From RGIG426 sp045600765 (GTDB taxonomy: Bacteria > Bacillota > Clostridia > Oscillospirales > Acutalibacteraceae): a DNA stretch of 17,752 nucleotides. Of this stretch, positions 9,601 to 16,274 are shown in pieces. A program made the translations under genes and the position numbers. Under the pieces are notes generated by a model, which saw nothing but the letters and a program-made list of their open reading frames with translations, was not told where the DNA came from and ran no database searches. The DNA lies in contig JAZRYM010000079.1 in NCBI GenBank assembly GCA_045600765.1, forward strand, positions 1-17,752, in the 5' to 3' direction. How positions within the stretch are numbered: position 1 is the stretch's first letter; every line of letters starts with the position of its first letter.

Positions 9601-11064
9601 CAGTTCGGTGATTTTTGCCGGAATGGGACGTTCGGGGTCCACAAAGGTGTCAAACTCCTCCACAATCTCGCCGTTTTTGAGCCGCACCGCACCGATTTCG
9701 ATGATGCGGTCGTTTTGCGCCGACAACCCGGTGGTTTCGAGGTCAAACACAATCACCTCGTCGGTCAAATCGGCATCGGCATCGCCCACCACCGCGTGCA
9801 CGGCATCGTTGACAAAATACGCCTCAACGCCGTAGAGAATTTTTATGGGTTTGCCCTTTTCCGCCCATTTGGCGGCGGTATTCATCGCATCGGGAAAGGA
9901 CTGCACCACGCCGTGGTCGGTAATGGCGATTGCCGGGTGTCCCCACGCGGCGGCGCGGTTGACGAGGTCGGTCGCTTCCACCACCGAGTCCATCATCGAC
10001 ATCTTGGTATGCGCGTGCAGTTCCACCCGCTTTTCGGGTGCGTTGTCCTTTTCTTCCGTTTTTTTCACAAGCGCGATTTCACGCGGACTTAAAATATTAT
10101 CCTTGGCAAACGCGTCATAGGCATATTCGCCGGTTACAAGAATACACGTTCCCTCTTTGACGTCACCCAGTTTTTCAATCACGTCCGCTTCGCGGGCAAA
10201 GCGAAACCACTTCGACACCGTAAGCGAACCGGTATGGTCGTAGATGTCAAAGGTATATTGGACACTCTCGCCCGAACGACTTTCGCGCGAATCAACCCGC
10301 ACCACTTCGCCCCAGACGGTATAGCGCCCGTTGTCCGGCTCAATCGATTCAATCGGCTCGGGTGTGCCGGGCGCTTTTTTGCCCATGAGCACAGTCGGGT
10401 CGGCAAAGGAGACGGGAAGCCCTTTCGGAAGAGGCTTTTTCGCGCGCGTTTCGGGTTGCCAGACGCGACGCGTTTTTTCCTCTTTCACCGTAGGCGTGGG
10501 CGGCGGCGCAATCACCGGTTTTTCGGGCGGCGGCACCGCATCCATCAGCGCGCGGTAATAGTCCCCGTCCGTGTCCACCTGCTCGTCGCCGGAAAACGCC
10601 ACGTGCACCCGCATTCCGAACAAATCGGTCATCGCCTGCTCAATAGCGCGGTCGGTTTTGGTCGTCATCAACACGTTGCACCCGCCGTGTTGCAGTTGCA
10701 CACACAGCGTTCCCTCCGACAGCGTAACCGCCGCGCCGTCGAGTGTGCCGTTGACCGCGCGGTTGCGGCGTTTAACGAATTCCACCACGGTGGCAAACGC
10801 CTCCTCGGTAAAGGAGCCGTCGGGATAACGCGGCAAAATCTCCGCCGCCGAAAGCGCCAGCGTCATTTTTACCCATTCCTCCGCCGCCGCAATCTGCTCA
10901 AACGGCACAAACGCGGGCAACTCCATCTGCAACTGCATCGTTTTCTTCGCCCGGTCAACCGACATATGGGTGATGTCACCGTTCCCCACCACATCGCAAA
11001 TTGCTTCGGGTGGGCAGTCGCCGATATATCTTCCAAATGTTAAAAAAAACGTAACTCCGTTCAT
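6658..11064 (-). CDS. polC: DNA polymerase III alpha subunit, Gram-positive PolC type
   Basis: This is the replicative DNA polymerase of low-GC Gram-positives, with built-in proofreading. In order along 1468 residues: an N-terminal PolC domain; a Pro-rich linker near 180-210; an OB-fold region about 240-330; a split PHP domain starting at HAHTKM (His350, His352); an inserted DEDDh exonuclease with FDLETTG (Asp441, Glu443), AHNAAFD and HRACDDA; then the polymerase core. The core has GSRGSVGSSF near 909, a zinc module with two CPQC pairs (about 934 and 959), catalytic PDIDLNF (Asp988, Asp990) and KLD (Asp1113). The C-terminus QMTLF (1462-1466) is a beta-clamp binding motif. Proofreading and polymerase residues all appear intact. 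One oddity is LGHVVPT at 1115-1121, where I expect LGHDDPT. The ATG is preceded by AAAAAGGA at 10 nt, and the gap after ispG is 36 bp. Confidence 0.98.
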   Translation of the reverse strand: MNGVTFFLTFGRYIGDCPPEAICDVVGNGDITHMSVDRAKKTMQLQMELPAFVPFEQIAAAEEWVKMTLALSAAEILPRYPDGSFTEEAFATVVEFVKRRNRAVNGTLDGAAVTLSEGTLCVQLQHGGCNVLMTTKTDRAIEQAMTDLFGMRVHVAFSGDEQVDTDGDYYRALMDAVPPPEKPVIAPPPTPTVKEEKTRRVWQPETRAKKPLPKGLPVSFADPTVLMGKKAPGTPEPIESIEPDNGRYTVWGEVVRVDSRESRSGESVQYTFDIYDHTGSLTVSKWFRFAREADVIEKLGDVKEGTCILVTGEYAYDAFAKDNILSPREIALVKKTEEKDNAPEKRVELHAHTKMSMMDSVVEATDLVNRAAAWGHPAIAITDHGVVQSFPDAMNTAAKWAEKGKPIKILYGVEAYFVNDAVHAVVGDADADLTDEVIVFDLETTGLSAQNDRIIEIGAVRLKNGEIVEEFDTFVDPERPIPAKITELTGINDTMVAGAPREGEALDRFYAFCGNTRILVAHNAAFDTGFVRAAATRLGKDYPFTSIDTVAISRALFPHLKNHKLDTVAESLRLPPFEHHRACDDARELGLIYAKMVEEMTEVKGLSRVAEINDKAAGVDVKSAHPYHMILFAKNQTGLKNLYQLVTYSHTEAFHRRPRIPKSQLMKHREGLLIGSACEQGELFRAIVEGKPWGELCNIASFYDFLEVQPLGNNAFMLRPSVRKGETIPPICKDEQGLIEFNKTVIKLGEKLNIPVCATGDVHYLKKEDSVFRAILQAGQGYEDADNQAPLYFRTTDEMLKEFSYLSDEKAREIVIENPRKLAEAMEELRPIPLGNYPPHMDGADEDLIRITNERAREIYGDPLPDIVRERLDRELDAIVSNGFAVLYMIAQKLVAYSEKNGYLVGSRGSVGSSFVASMAGISEVNPLSPHYVCPQCHYSEFITDGSVGSGFDLPNKNCPQCGTPLKQDGHEIPFETFLGFKGDKTPDIDLNFASEYQTEVHRYTESLFAKNHVFKAGTISTLADKNAYGYARKYADERNADFNNAEINRLTVGCTGVKKTTGQHPGGMVVVPDEFDAEDFTPIQHPADKTDSGILTTHFDFHSIHDTILKLDNLGHVVPTMYKYLEEFTGKSVKDVPMADPNVYKLFTSPEPLGVTKEDIDWPTGTLSLPEMGTPLVTQMLLECRPTCFTDLIQISGLSHGTDVWAGNAQDLIKAGTCTISTVIGTRDSIMVYLMHKGVDPSMAFNIMEKVRKGMVAKHKIKPEQWEEMCAAMREHDVPEWYIESCQKIMYMFPKAHAAAYLIAMLRVAWFKVYMPAEYYAAYFTVRCEDFDAALVSNGAAAVKRFIGDVRNNREASAKEKSTADSMQVAYEALKRGVKFLPVDLYKSHATKFLIEDGAVRMPFIAVKGVGESAARGLMTARDEEPFFSQDDMQARGGVSKSVVEMLDAMGALGNLPKSSQMTLFDF

Positions 11065-11100
11065 ATCTTACAATTCCTTTTTACAGCATTACTTTCCGCT

Positions 11101-12153
11101 TTACAGCCATTCAATTTCTTTCATCAAACGGTCAACCGCATCCTTTTCGTCCACGGTACACACAATTTCTCCTTTGCGGAAAATGACCGCTTTGCCGTCA
11201 CCGCCGGCAAGTCCGACATCCGCTTCGCGCGCTTCACCCGGGCCGTTGACCACACACCCCATCACCGCGACGGTAATCGGTTTGTGAACGGATTGCAAGC
11301 GCGCTTCCACCTCGGTCGCCATTCCGACAAGGTCAACGGCGGTGCGACCGCACGTCGGGCAGGAGACGAGTTTCGGCTCGTCGTTTCGTAGCCCGCACGC
11401 CTCCAAAATGGTTTTGCCCGCTTTGACCTCCTCCGCCGTGTCCGCCGTCAGCGAAACGCGCAGCGTGTCGCCGATACCGTCAAGCAACAGCGACCCGATG
11501 CCCACCGCCGATTTCACGGTACCGCGGTAGGCGGTGCCCGTCTCGGTTACGCCGAGGTGAAGCGGGTAGTCACACGCCACCGCCGTCAAGCGGTAGGCGT
11601 TCACCATTGTCGGCACATGGGACGATTTAATGGACAGCACAATGTCGTGAAAATCGAATTTTTCAAGCAACCCCGCGTGGTACAGCGCGCTGTCGCGCAA
11701 TGCCTCGGCGGTCGGGTGGCCGTATTTCGCCAAAATGCTCTTTTCAAGCGAGCCGGAGTTGACCCCGATACGAATGGGAATGTTCTTCGCGCGGCACGCA
11801 TCCGCCACCGCTTTTACGCGGTCATCCCCGCCGATATTGCCGGGGTTTAAGCGGATTTTATCCACTCCCGCCGCCACCGAGTCGAGCGCCAAGCGGTAGT
11901 CAAAATGAATATCCGCCACCAGCGGAATGGAAATCGCTTCTTTAATGGCGGGAATAAGCGCTACCGCCTCTTTATTCGGAATGGCGACGCGCAAAATCTC
12001 GCAACCCGCCTGCTCCAACCGTTTTGCCTGCGCGACATTGCCGGCGATATCCGCCGCCGGCACGTTCAGCATCGACTGCACGCTGACGCGCGCGCCGCCG
12101 CCGATTTGCACGTTGCCCGCCATCACGGCACGGCTGTTTCGTCTCTCACTCAT
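11101..12153 (-). CDS. ispG: 4-hydroxy-3-methylbut-2-enyl diphosphate synthase (flavodoxin/ferredoxin)
   Basis: This is the cytosolic 4Fe-4S enzyme of the MEP isoprenoid pathway that converts MEcPP to HMBPP. The 350-residue protein has a TIM-barrel half (VADIHFDYRLAL, LNPGNIGGDDR, IRIGVNSGSLEK) and a C-terminal cluster-binding half. The three cluster ligands are Cys265 and Cys268 in CPTC and Cys300 in GCVVNGPGE, with Glu307 as the fourth ligand position; all are offset by five from the E. coli numbering. The ATG at 12151-12153 has AAAAGGGT 7 nt upstream and falls only 5 bp after the nth stop, so the ribosome site lies in the end of nth and translation is probably coupled. The frame is open further upstream, but that stretch is the nth gene read in another frame. 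The N-terminal motif reads QSMLNV rather than the usual QSMTNT. Confidence 0.97.
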   Translation of the reverse strand: MSERRNSRAVMAGNVQIGGGARVSVQSMLNVPAADIAGNVAQAKRLEQAGCEILRVAIPNKEAVALIPAIKEAISIPLVADIHFDYRLALDSVAAGVDKIRLNPGNIGGDDRVKAVADACRAKNIPIRIGVNSGSLEKSILAKYGHPTAEALRDSALYHAGLLEKFDFHDIVLSIKSSHVPTMVNAYRLTAVACDYPLHLGVTETGTAYRGTVKSAVGIGSLLLDGIGDTLRVSLTADTAEEVKAGKTILEACGLRNDEPKLVSCPTCGRTAVDLVGMATEVEARLQSVHKPITVAVMGCVVNGPGEAREADVGLAGGDGKAVIFRKGEIVCTVDEKDAVDRLMKEIEWL

Positions 12154-12158
12154 TGCGT

Positions 12159-12791
12159 TCACCCTTTTCCTTTCGTCTTGCACAAATCCGCAAGCACACA
12201 GTTGCCGCATTTCGGACTGCGGGCGACACACATATCTCGCCCGAACATCACCAGACGGTGGCAAAAATCGTTGCTTTCGCACGGTTCAACGACCGCTTTC
12301 AGTTGCCGTTCCACCACGGCGGGATTTTGGCTGTCACACAGCCCGAGGCGGTTCGTGATACGGATACAATGGGTATCCGCCACAATCGCCGGTTTTTTGT
12401 AAATATCCCCGACGATGAGGTTGGCGGTTTTGCGCCCCACACCGGAGAGGGTCACAAGCGCTTCCACCGTGTCGGGAACAATCCCGCCGAAAGTGTCGAG
12501 CAGCGCGCGGCTCATATACACCAAATCTTTCGCTTTCCCGCGGAAAAACCCGCAAGAGTGAATGTACGGCTCTACTTCCGCCGGTTCCGCCGCCGCCATC
12601 GCTTCGGGTGTCGGAAACCGCTCAAACAGCGCGGGAGTCACCAAATTGACCCGTGCATCGGTGCATTGCGCGGAAAGGCGAGTCGCCACAAGCAGTTGCC
12701 ACGGGTCGGCGTATTGCAGGGAGCATACCGCTTGCGGATAGAGCGTTTTTAAGCGGTTGACCGCCTCGCTTGCCCGTTGTTTTTTGGTCAT
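12159..12791 (-). CDS. nth: Endonuclease III (base excision repair glycosylase/AP lyase)
   Basis: Removes oxidised pyrimidines from DNA and nicks the abasic site. The 210-residue protein is close to the 211 of E. coli Nth. The helix-hairpin-helix LSGVGRKTAN carries catalytic Lys121, and Asp139 sits in VADTHCIR, each one position from the E. coli numbering. The C-terminal 4Fe-4S loop has the full Cys-x6-Cys-x2-Cys-x5-Cys pattern in CVARSPKCGNCVLADLC. I chose the ATG at 12789-12791 because GGAGG (12800-12804) precedes it by 8 nt. The promoter at 12829-12857 starts RNA near 12822, which rules out in-frame starts further upstream. It is the first gene of nth-ispG-polC. Confidence 0.97.
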   Translation of the reverse strand: MTKKQRASEAVNRLKTLYPQAVCSLQYADPWQLLVATRLSAQCTDARVNLVTPALFERFPTPEAMAAAEPAEVEPYIHSCGFFRGKAKDLVYMSRALLDTFGGIVPDTVEALVTLSGVGRKTANLIVGDIYKKPAIVADTHCIRITNRLGLCDSQNPAVVERQLKAVVEPCESNDFCHRLVMFGRDMCVARSPKCGNCVLADLCKTKGKG

Positions 12792-12799
12792 CGGCACTC

Positions 12800-12804
12800 C
12801 CTCC
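12800..12804 (-). promoter_or_regulatory. Ribosome binding site deciding the nth start
   Basis: GGAGG lies 8 nt before the ATG at 12791. The longer in-frame starts (12830 and 12857) have no such site and would lie upstream of the predicted RNA start. Confidence 0.75.
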
Positions 12805-12828
12805 CGTTCCGTTTCAAAATGCAAAATC

Positions 12829-12857
12829 ATTGTACCATTTTCTCCGCCGTTTTGCAA
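12829..12857 (-). promoter_or_regulatory. Sigma-A promoter of the nth-ispG-polC operon
   Basis: The -35 TTGCAA (12852-12857) and -10 TACAAT (12829-12834) are 17 nt apart. RNA should start near 12822, about 31 nt before the nth ATG. It faces away from the esterase promoter at 12916-12944. Confidence 0.75.
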
Positions 12858-12915
12858 CCGTCTTCCCCGCTTTTTTTCTATACAATTCGTAAATGCGACA
12901 TTTTGCGTACACCTC

Positions 12916-12944
12916 TTGAAAAACGGGAAAGATTGTGGTATACT
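12916..12944 (+). promoter_or_regulatory. Sigma-A promoter of the esterase-rarA operon
   Basis: The -35 TTGAAA (12916-12921) and -10 TATACT (12939-12944) have a 17-nt spacer. RNA should start near 12951, leaving a leader of about 20 nt that contains AAAGGAGG before the ATG at 12971. Confidence 0.82.
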
Positions 12945-12970
12945 GGATATATTCTGAAAGGAGGTTGCGT

Positions 12971-13735
12971 ATGGCTGTTTTTGAGGGAAGTCTCTATTCC
13001 GAAACCCTGCAAATGCAAACGGGTGTCACCGTCATTTTCCCCGAAGGAAGCGCGGCAACCCCGCTGAAAGACGGCACCTTTCCCGTGTTGTACCTGCTTC
13101 ACGGGTTGGAGGACGACCACACCTGCTGGTTACATCGCACCCGCCTCGACTCGTACGTGCGGGGCAAAAACTTGGTGGTCGTGATGCCGGAGGTGCAACG
13201 CAGTTTTTATACCGATATGGCGCACGGTCTGCCCTACTTCACCTATATTACAAAAGACCTCCCGCGTATGATAAAACAACTGTTCCGCGTGACCGACGAC
13301 CCGCGCCACACCTACATTGCCGGATTGTCCATGGGCGGCTACGGCGCGCTCAAATGTGCGTTGCGGTGCCCGAACGCCTATGCGGCGGCGGGTAGTTTTT
13401 CCGGCGCGGTGGATTTGCGGCAAGAGGTGGAAGACCCGTCGCACAGCCCGTTTCTCCCCGGTGAAGCGTTCGGCATTTGCGGCGAACGCCTTACGGCGGA
13501 AGACGACCTCTTGATGCTCACCGCCAAAGCGGGCAAAGAGCATACCCCGTTGCCGCCGCTGTATCTCACCTGCGGACTGTCCGACCCGTTGTATGATGCG
13601 AACAAACGCCTGCGCGCTCAAATGGATTTTCTTAAAATCCCCTACGCCTACGAGGAATGGGCAGGCGCGCACAACTGGGAATTTTGGGACAAATCCATTG
13701 AACGCTTTTTGCGGTTCATTCTTCCCGAGCAATAA
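12971..13735 (+). CDS. Alpha/beta hydrolase of the esterase D / tributyrin esterase family
   Basis: This 254-residue protein without a signal peptide is a probable cytosolic carboxylesterase. The HG motif LLHGLEDD (oxyanion region) is near residue 47. The nucleophile elbow GLSMGGYGA places the catalytic Ser at 120, the acid is Asp205 in GLSDPLYD, and His234 lies in GAHNWEFW, so the triad is complete. The fold and motifs match the EstA/S-formylglutathione hydrolase group; the natural substrate is not evident, and acetyl-xylan or other short acyl esters are possible. The ATG at 12971 follows AAAGGAGG by 6 nt. The frame extends to 12935, but that lies in the promoter. rarA follows after 32 bp with no terminator, so the two are probably cotranscribed. 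Confidence 0.9.
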   Translation: MAVFEGSLYSETLQMQTGVTVIFPEGSAATPLKDGTFPVLYLLHGLEDDHTCWLHRTRLDSYVRGKNLVVVMPEVQRSFYTDMAHGLPYFTYITKDLPRMIKQLFRVTDDPRHTYIAGLSMGGYGALKCALRCPNAYAAAGSFSGAVDLRQEVEDPSHSPFLPGEAFGICGERLTAEDDLLMLTAKAGKEHTPLPPLYLTCGLSDPLYDANKRLRAQMDFLKIPYAYEEWAGAHNWEFWDKSIERFLRFILPEQ

Positions 13736-13751
13736 TCCCACATCGAAACAG

Positions 13752-13759
13752 AAAGGAGG
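13752..13759 (+). promoter_or_regulatory. Ribosome binding site setting the TTG start of rarA
   Basis: AAAGGAGG lies 8 nt before the TTG at 13768. No ATG with a comparable site lies nearby in frame. Confidence 0.85.
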
Positions 13760-13767
13760 CGGCGCAG

Positions 13768-15039
13768 TTGAAAGCTCCGCTTGCCGACCGGTTGCGTCCG
13801 AGCACGCTCGACGACGTTGTCGGTCAGCCCCATCTTCTCGGCGACGGCAAAGCCCTGCGCCGCATCATCGAATCGAATCACATCCCGAACCTGATTTTTT
13901 ACGGGCCGTCCGGCGTGGGCAAAACCACCATCGCCCGCATTATTGCGGAACGGACGGATATGCGCCTGCATAAACTCAACGGCACGTCCGCTTCCACCGC
14001 CGACATCAAAGCCGTGGTGGAAGAAACGCAGACACTTGCCGGCGCGGGCGGGATTTTGCTCTACTTGGACGAAATTCAATATTTCAACAAAAAGCAACAG
14101 CAAACCCTGCTCGAACACATCGAAAACGGCGACATCACCCTCATCGCCTCCACCACCGAAAACCCCTATTTTTACGTATACAGCGCGATTTTGAGCCGCG
14201 CCACCGTGTTTGAATTCAAAGCGGTAGAGCCGGAAGAGGTAGAACCCGCCATCAAGCGCGGTTTCTCCTTTTTGGAGCAGGAAGAGGGCAGTTCCATCAC
14301 CGTGGAAGACGGCGTGTGCGCCTATATCGCCTCCGCGTGCGGCGGCGATGTGCGCAAAGCGCTTAACGCGGTGGAACTGTGCGCTTTAACCGCCGCGCTC
14401 GAAGCGGACGGCTCGCGCACCGTCACGCTGGAACTCGCCACACAGCTGGCGCAAAAAAACGCCCTGCGCTATGACCGCGCGGGCGATGAACATTACGACA
14501 TTATTTCCGCCTACCAAAAATCCATGCGCGGGTCCGACCCGAACGCGGCGCTCCACTATCTCGCGCGCCTGCTCGAAGCGGGCGACTTGCCCTCCGCGTG
14601 CCGGCGATTGCTCGTGTGCGCGGCGGAGGACGTGGGACTCGCCTACCCGCAGATTTTGCCCATCGTCAATGCGGCGGTGGATATGGCGTTGCAGCTCGGC
14701 TTGCCCGAAGCCCGCATTCCGCTTGCGGATGCGGTGGTGCTTGTCGCAACGGCACCGAAATCAAACGCGGTGTATTGCGGCATCAATCAGGCGATGCGCG
14801 ACGTACAGGCGGGTAAAGCCGGGCCCATTCCCCGCCAACTGCAAAACAAGCATTGCGACGGCGAAGACCGCGAGCAAAAAGGGCAATTTTACCTCTATCC
14901 TCACGATTTTCCCCATCATTGGACGAAACAGCAATACCTGCCCGATAACTTGAAAGACACGGTATATTACACCCCGGGCGACAATAAAAACGAAGCCGCT
15001 TTTGCGGAGTATTGGAAAAAAATCAAAAGCGAAACGTAA
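13768..15039 (+). CDS. rarA: Replication-associated recombination protein A (RarA/MgsA), AAA+ ATPase
   Basis: This 423-residue clamp-loader-like ATPase acts at stalled or gapped replication forks. It begins with PLADRLRPSTLDDVVGQ and has Walker A GPSGVGKT (Gly46 to Thr53), Walker B LYLDEI (Asp101, Glu102), and a sensor region with STTENP and an arginine-finger-like LSRA. C-terminal helical domains follow with GGDVRKALN, the tetramerisation region around ALHYLARLLEAGD, and the ending DNLKDTVYYTPGDN. The start is TTG at 13768 with AAAGGAGG 8 nt before. The segment after Walker B reads DEIQYFNK rather than DEIHRFNK, which I associate with a clostridial branch of the family. It lies 32 bp after the esterase and has no visible promoter of its own. 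Confidence 0.94.
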   Translation: MKAPLADRLRPSTLDDVVGQPHLLGDGKALRRIIESNHIPNLIFYGPSGVGKTTIARIIAERTDMRLHKLNGTSASTADIKAVVEETQTLAGAGGILLYLDEIQYFNKKQQQTLLEHIENGDITLIASTTENPYFYVYSAILSRATVFEFKAVEPEEVEPAIKRGFSFLEQEEGSSITVEDGVCAYIASACGGDVRKALNAVELCALTAALEADGSRTVTLELATQLAQKNALRYDRAGDEHYDIISAYQKSMRGSDPNAALHYLARLLEAGDLPSACRRLLVCAAEDVGLAYPQILPIVNAAVDMALQLGLPEARIPLADAVVLVATAPKSNAVYCGINQAMRDVQAGKAGPIPRQLQNKHCDGEDREQKGQFYLYPHDFPHHWTKQQYLPDNLKDTVYYTPGDNKNEAAFAEYWKKIKSET

Positions 15040-15075
15040 AAGAACCTCGACACCGTTGGTGTCGAGGTTCTTTTT
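15037..15075 (+). terminator. Strong intrinsic terminator between convergent genes
   Basis: A perfect 14-bp stem (15041-15054 with 15058-15071) closes a 3-nt loop and runs into a U-tract. Flanking A and T bases extend the pairing. It begins right after the rarA stop. On the minus strand it is followed by four U, so it could also end the dockerin gene (stop at 15089) and act in both directions. Confidence 0.93.
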
Positions 15076-15088
15076 GTCTTCTTTTATC

Positions 15089-16162
15089 TTACTTTACATC
15101 TAAGTAATTGTACTTTTGCTGCCACAAAATGTTGCCTTTCCAGTCCACGCAAGTGGCGAAAACGGGCGGGTTTTTCTGGGCATACACGATTTTGAACGGC
15201 GCATACTCCTCGGTGAAATTGTACGGCACGGGATACGCAAGCGAATAGGACGTGTTGTAAGTGTAATCCACGCGCGCATCAAGCAACCCGTCGGCATCGT
15301 TGTAGAGGTGACTTTTCAGGTTGCCCGCCGCGTCGTATTCAAACACCTCATCCCCCACGATTTCGCCGTCCGAGCCGTACCGCTTGATTTTTTCGGTGTT
15401 GCCCGCTTTGTTGTAGGTATACGTCGCGTAACCGTAGGAAAATCCGTCATCGGCAAAGGTTTCTTCTTTCACAAGACGTTTTTTGTCGTCATAGGAATAC
15501 ATCACCTTGCCGTCCGCGGTGCCCTTGCTGTCAAAACTGCGTTCCGCCATACACAAACCCGCTTCGTTGTAGTCGTATTCCACACGACGAAGGGTGTCTC
15601 CGTCCTCATCGGTGCGCACCACCGCCACAAGGCGACCCGCCGCATTGTAGGAGGCGGCGCTCACCACCTTAGAGGCGGACGAAACGTCCGTATAGACCCG
15701 CAAAATCTCCCGCTGTTTGCTGTCGTAGGTATACTCTCTTTTCCAAAGGAGCGTGTCGTCCGGCAAGCGGTCGGTCATCAGGGTCAAACACCCGTTTTTG
15801 TCGTAGGTGTAAAAGTTGATTTCAAAATTCGTGCCATCCTCGTCATAGCGGTAAATCGAGCGCAGACTTTTTTTCGTATACACCGGCTGTTTGCCGTTGA
15901 TTTTGTCCAAAATGCCCACCAAATACTGCCGCAAAATGAGCACGTCTTTCATATTCACGGTACCGTCGCCGTTGCAGTCGCCGAGCGTTTTGGAAATCTT
16001 CACGCTCTCTCCCGACAAATACTTGCGTTCGGTCAACACGTCTTTCAGATTGACGACGCCATCCTCGTTCGCATCACCATAGAGAAGATCTCCCGCCGAT
16101 GCCGCAAACGGTGTCAAACAGAGCACCACCGCCAAAAACAGCGCCAAAATGTGTTTTTTCAA
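15089..16162 (-). CDS. Secreted protein with N-terminal type I dockerin and YD-like repeats
   Basis: This 357-residue protein has an N-terminal signal peptide (MKKHILALFLAVVLCLTP, likely cleaved after ASA near residue 23). A type I dockerin follows at once: two 12-residue calcium loops at 30-41 (DANEDGVVNLKD) and 62-73 (DCNGDGTVNMKD), each with its helix. From about residue 100 to 330 there are about eight units of 24-29 residues built on Tyr-x-Tyr-Asp/Asn-x-x-Gly, like Rhs/YD repeats. No catalytic domain is seen. Dockerins bind cohesins, so attachment to a scaffold or surface cohesin protein is plausible, but none lies in the window. The TTG start at 16160-16162 has AAAGGAGG 7 nt upstream; an upstream in-frame TTG overlaps the -10. 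It has its own promoter. The role is unknown. Confidence 0.88.
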   Translation of the reverse strand: MKKHILALFLAVVLCLTPFAASAGDLLYGDANEDGVVNLKDVLTERKYLSGESVKISKTLGDCNGDGTVNMKDVLILRQYLVGILDKINGKQPVYTKKSLRSIYRYDEDGTNFEINFYTYDKNGCLTLMTDRLPDDTLLWKREYTYDSKQREILRVYTDVSSASKVVSAASYNAAGRLVAVVRTDEDGDTLRRVEYDYNEAGLCMAERSFDSKGTADGKVMYSYDDKKRLVKEETFADDGFSYGYATYTYNKAGNTEKIKRYGSDGEIVGDEVFEYDAAGNLKSHLYNDADGLLDARVDYTYNTSYSLAYPVPYNFTEEYAPFKIVYAQKNPPVFATCVDWKGNILWQQKYNYLDVK

Positions 16163-16169
16163 GGAAATC

Positions 16170-16177
16170 CCTCCTTT
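16170..16177 (-). promoter_or_regulatory. Ribosome binding site setting the TTG start of the dockerin gene
   Basis: AAAGGAGG lies 7 nt before the TTG at 16162, which begins the signal peptide. Confidence 0.85.
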
Positions 16178-16191
16178 TTCGATACATTCCA

Positions 16192-16220
16192 ATTATATCC
16201 CAAGCAAAACCCAAAGTCAA
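16192..16220 (-). promoter_or_regulatory. Sigma-A promoter of the dockerin-protein gene
   Basis: The -35 TTGACT (16215-16220) and perfect -10 TATAAT (16192-16197) are 17 nt apart. RNA should start near 16185, about 23 nt before the TTG. It begins one base after the U-tract of the preceding terminator. Confidence 0.88.
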
Positions 16221-16221
16221 G

Positions 16222-16256
16222 AAAAAGTGGCTCTCATCCTGCCGGATGAGAGCCAC
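16222..16256 (-). terminator. Intrinsic terminator of the phosphoesterase gene
   Basis: A perfect 13-bp stem (16227-16239 with 16244-16256) has a 4-nt loop and, on the minus strand, is followed by five U (16222-16226). It lies 18 bp after the stop of the metallophosphoesterase gene. Confidence 0.9.
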
Positions 16257-16274
16257 AAAATTTTACCAGGTAGG

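Noticed and set aside
12154..12282. A 43-residue N-terminal extension of IspG.
   Set aside because: It overlaps the iron-sulfur loop of nth in another frame and has no similarity to IspG; the ATG at 12153 with AAAAGGGT fits the family start.
16100..16162. A lipoprotein signal in the dockerin protein, since a Cys follows the hydrophobic stretch.
   Set aside because: The residues before the Cys are Val-Val-Leu, with Leu at the -1 position where Gly, Ala or Ser is needed; cleavage after Ala-Ser-Ala further on fits better.
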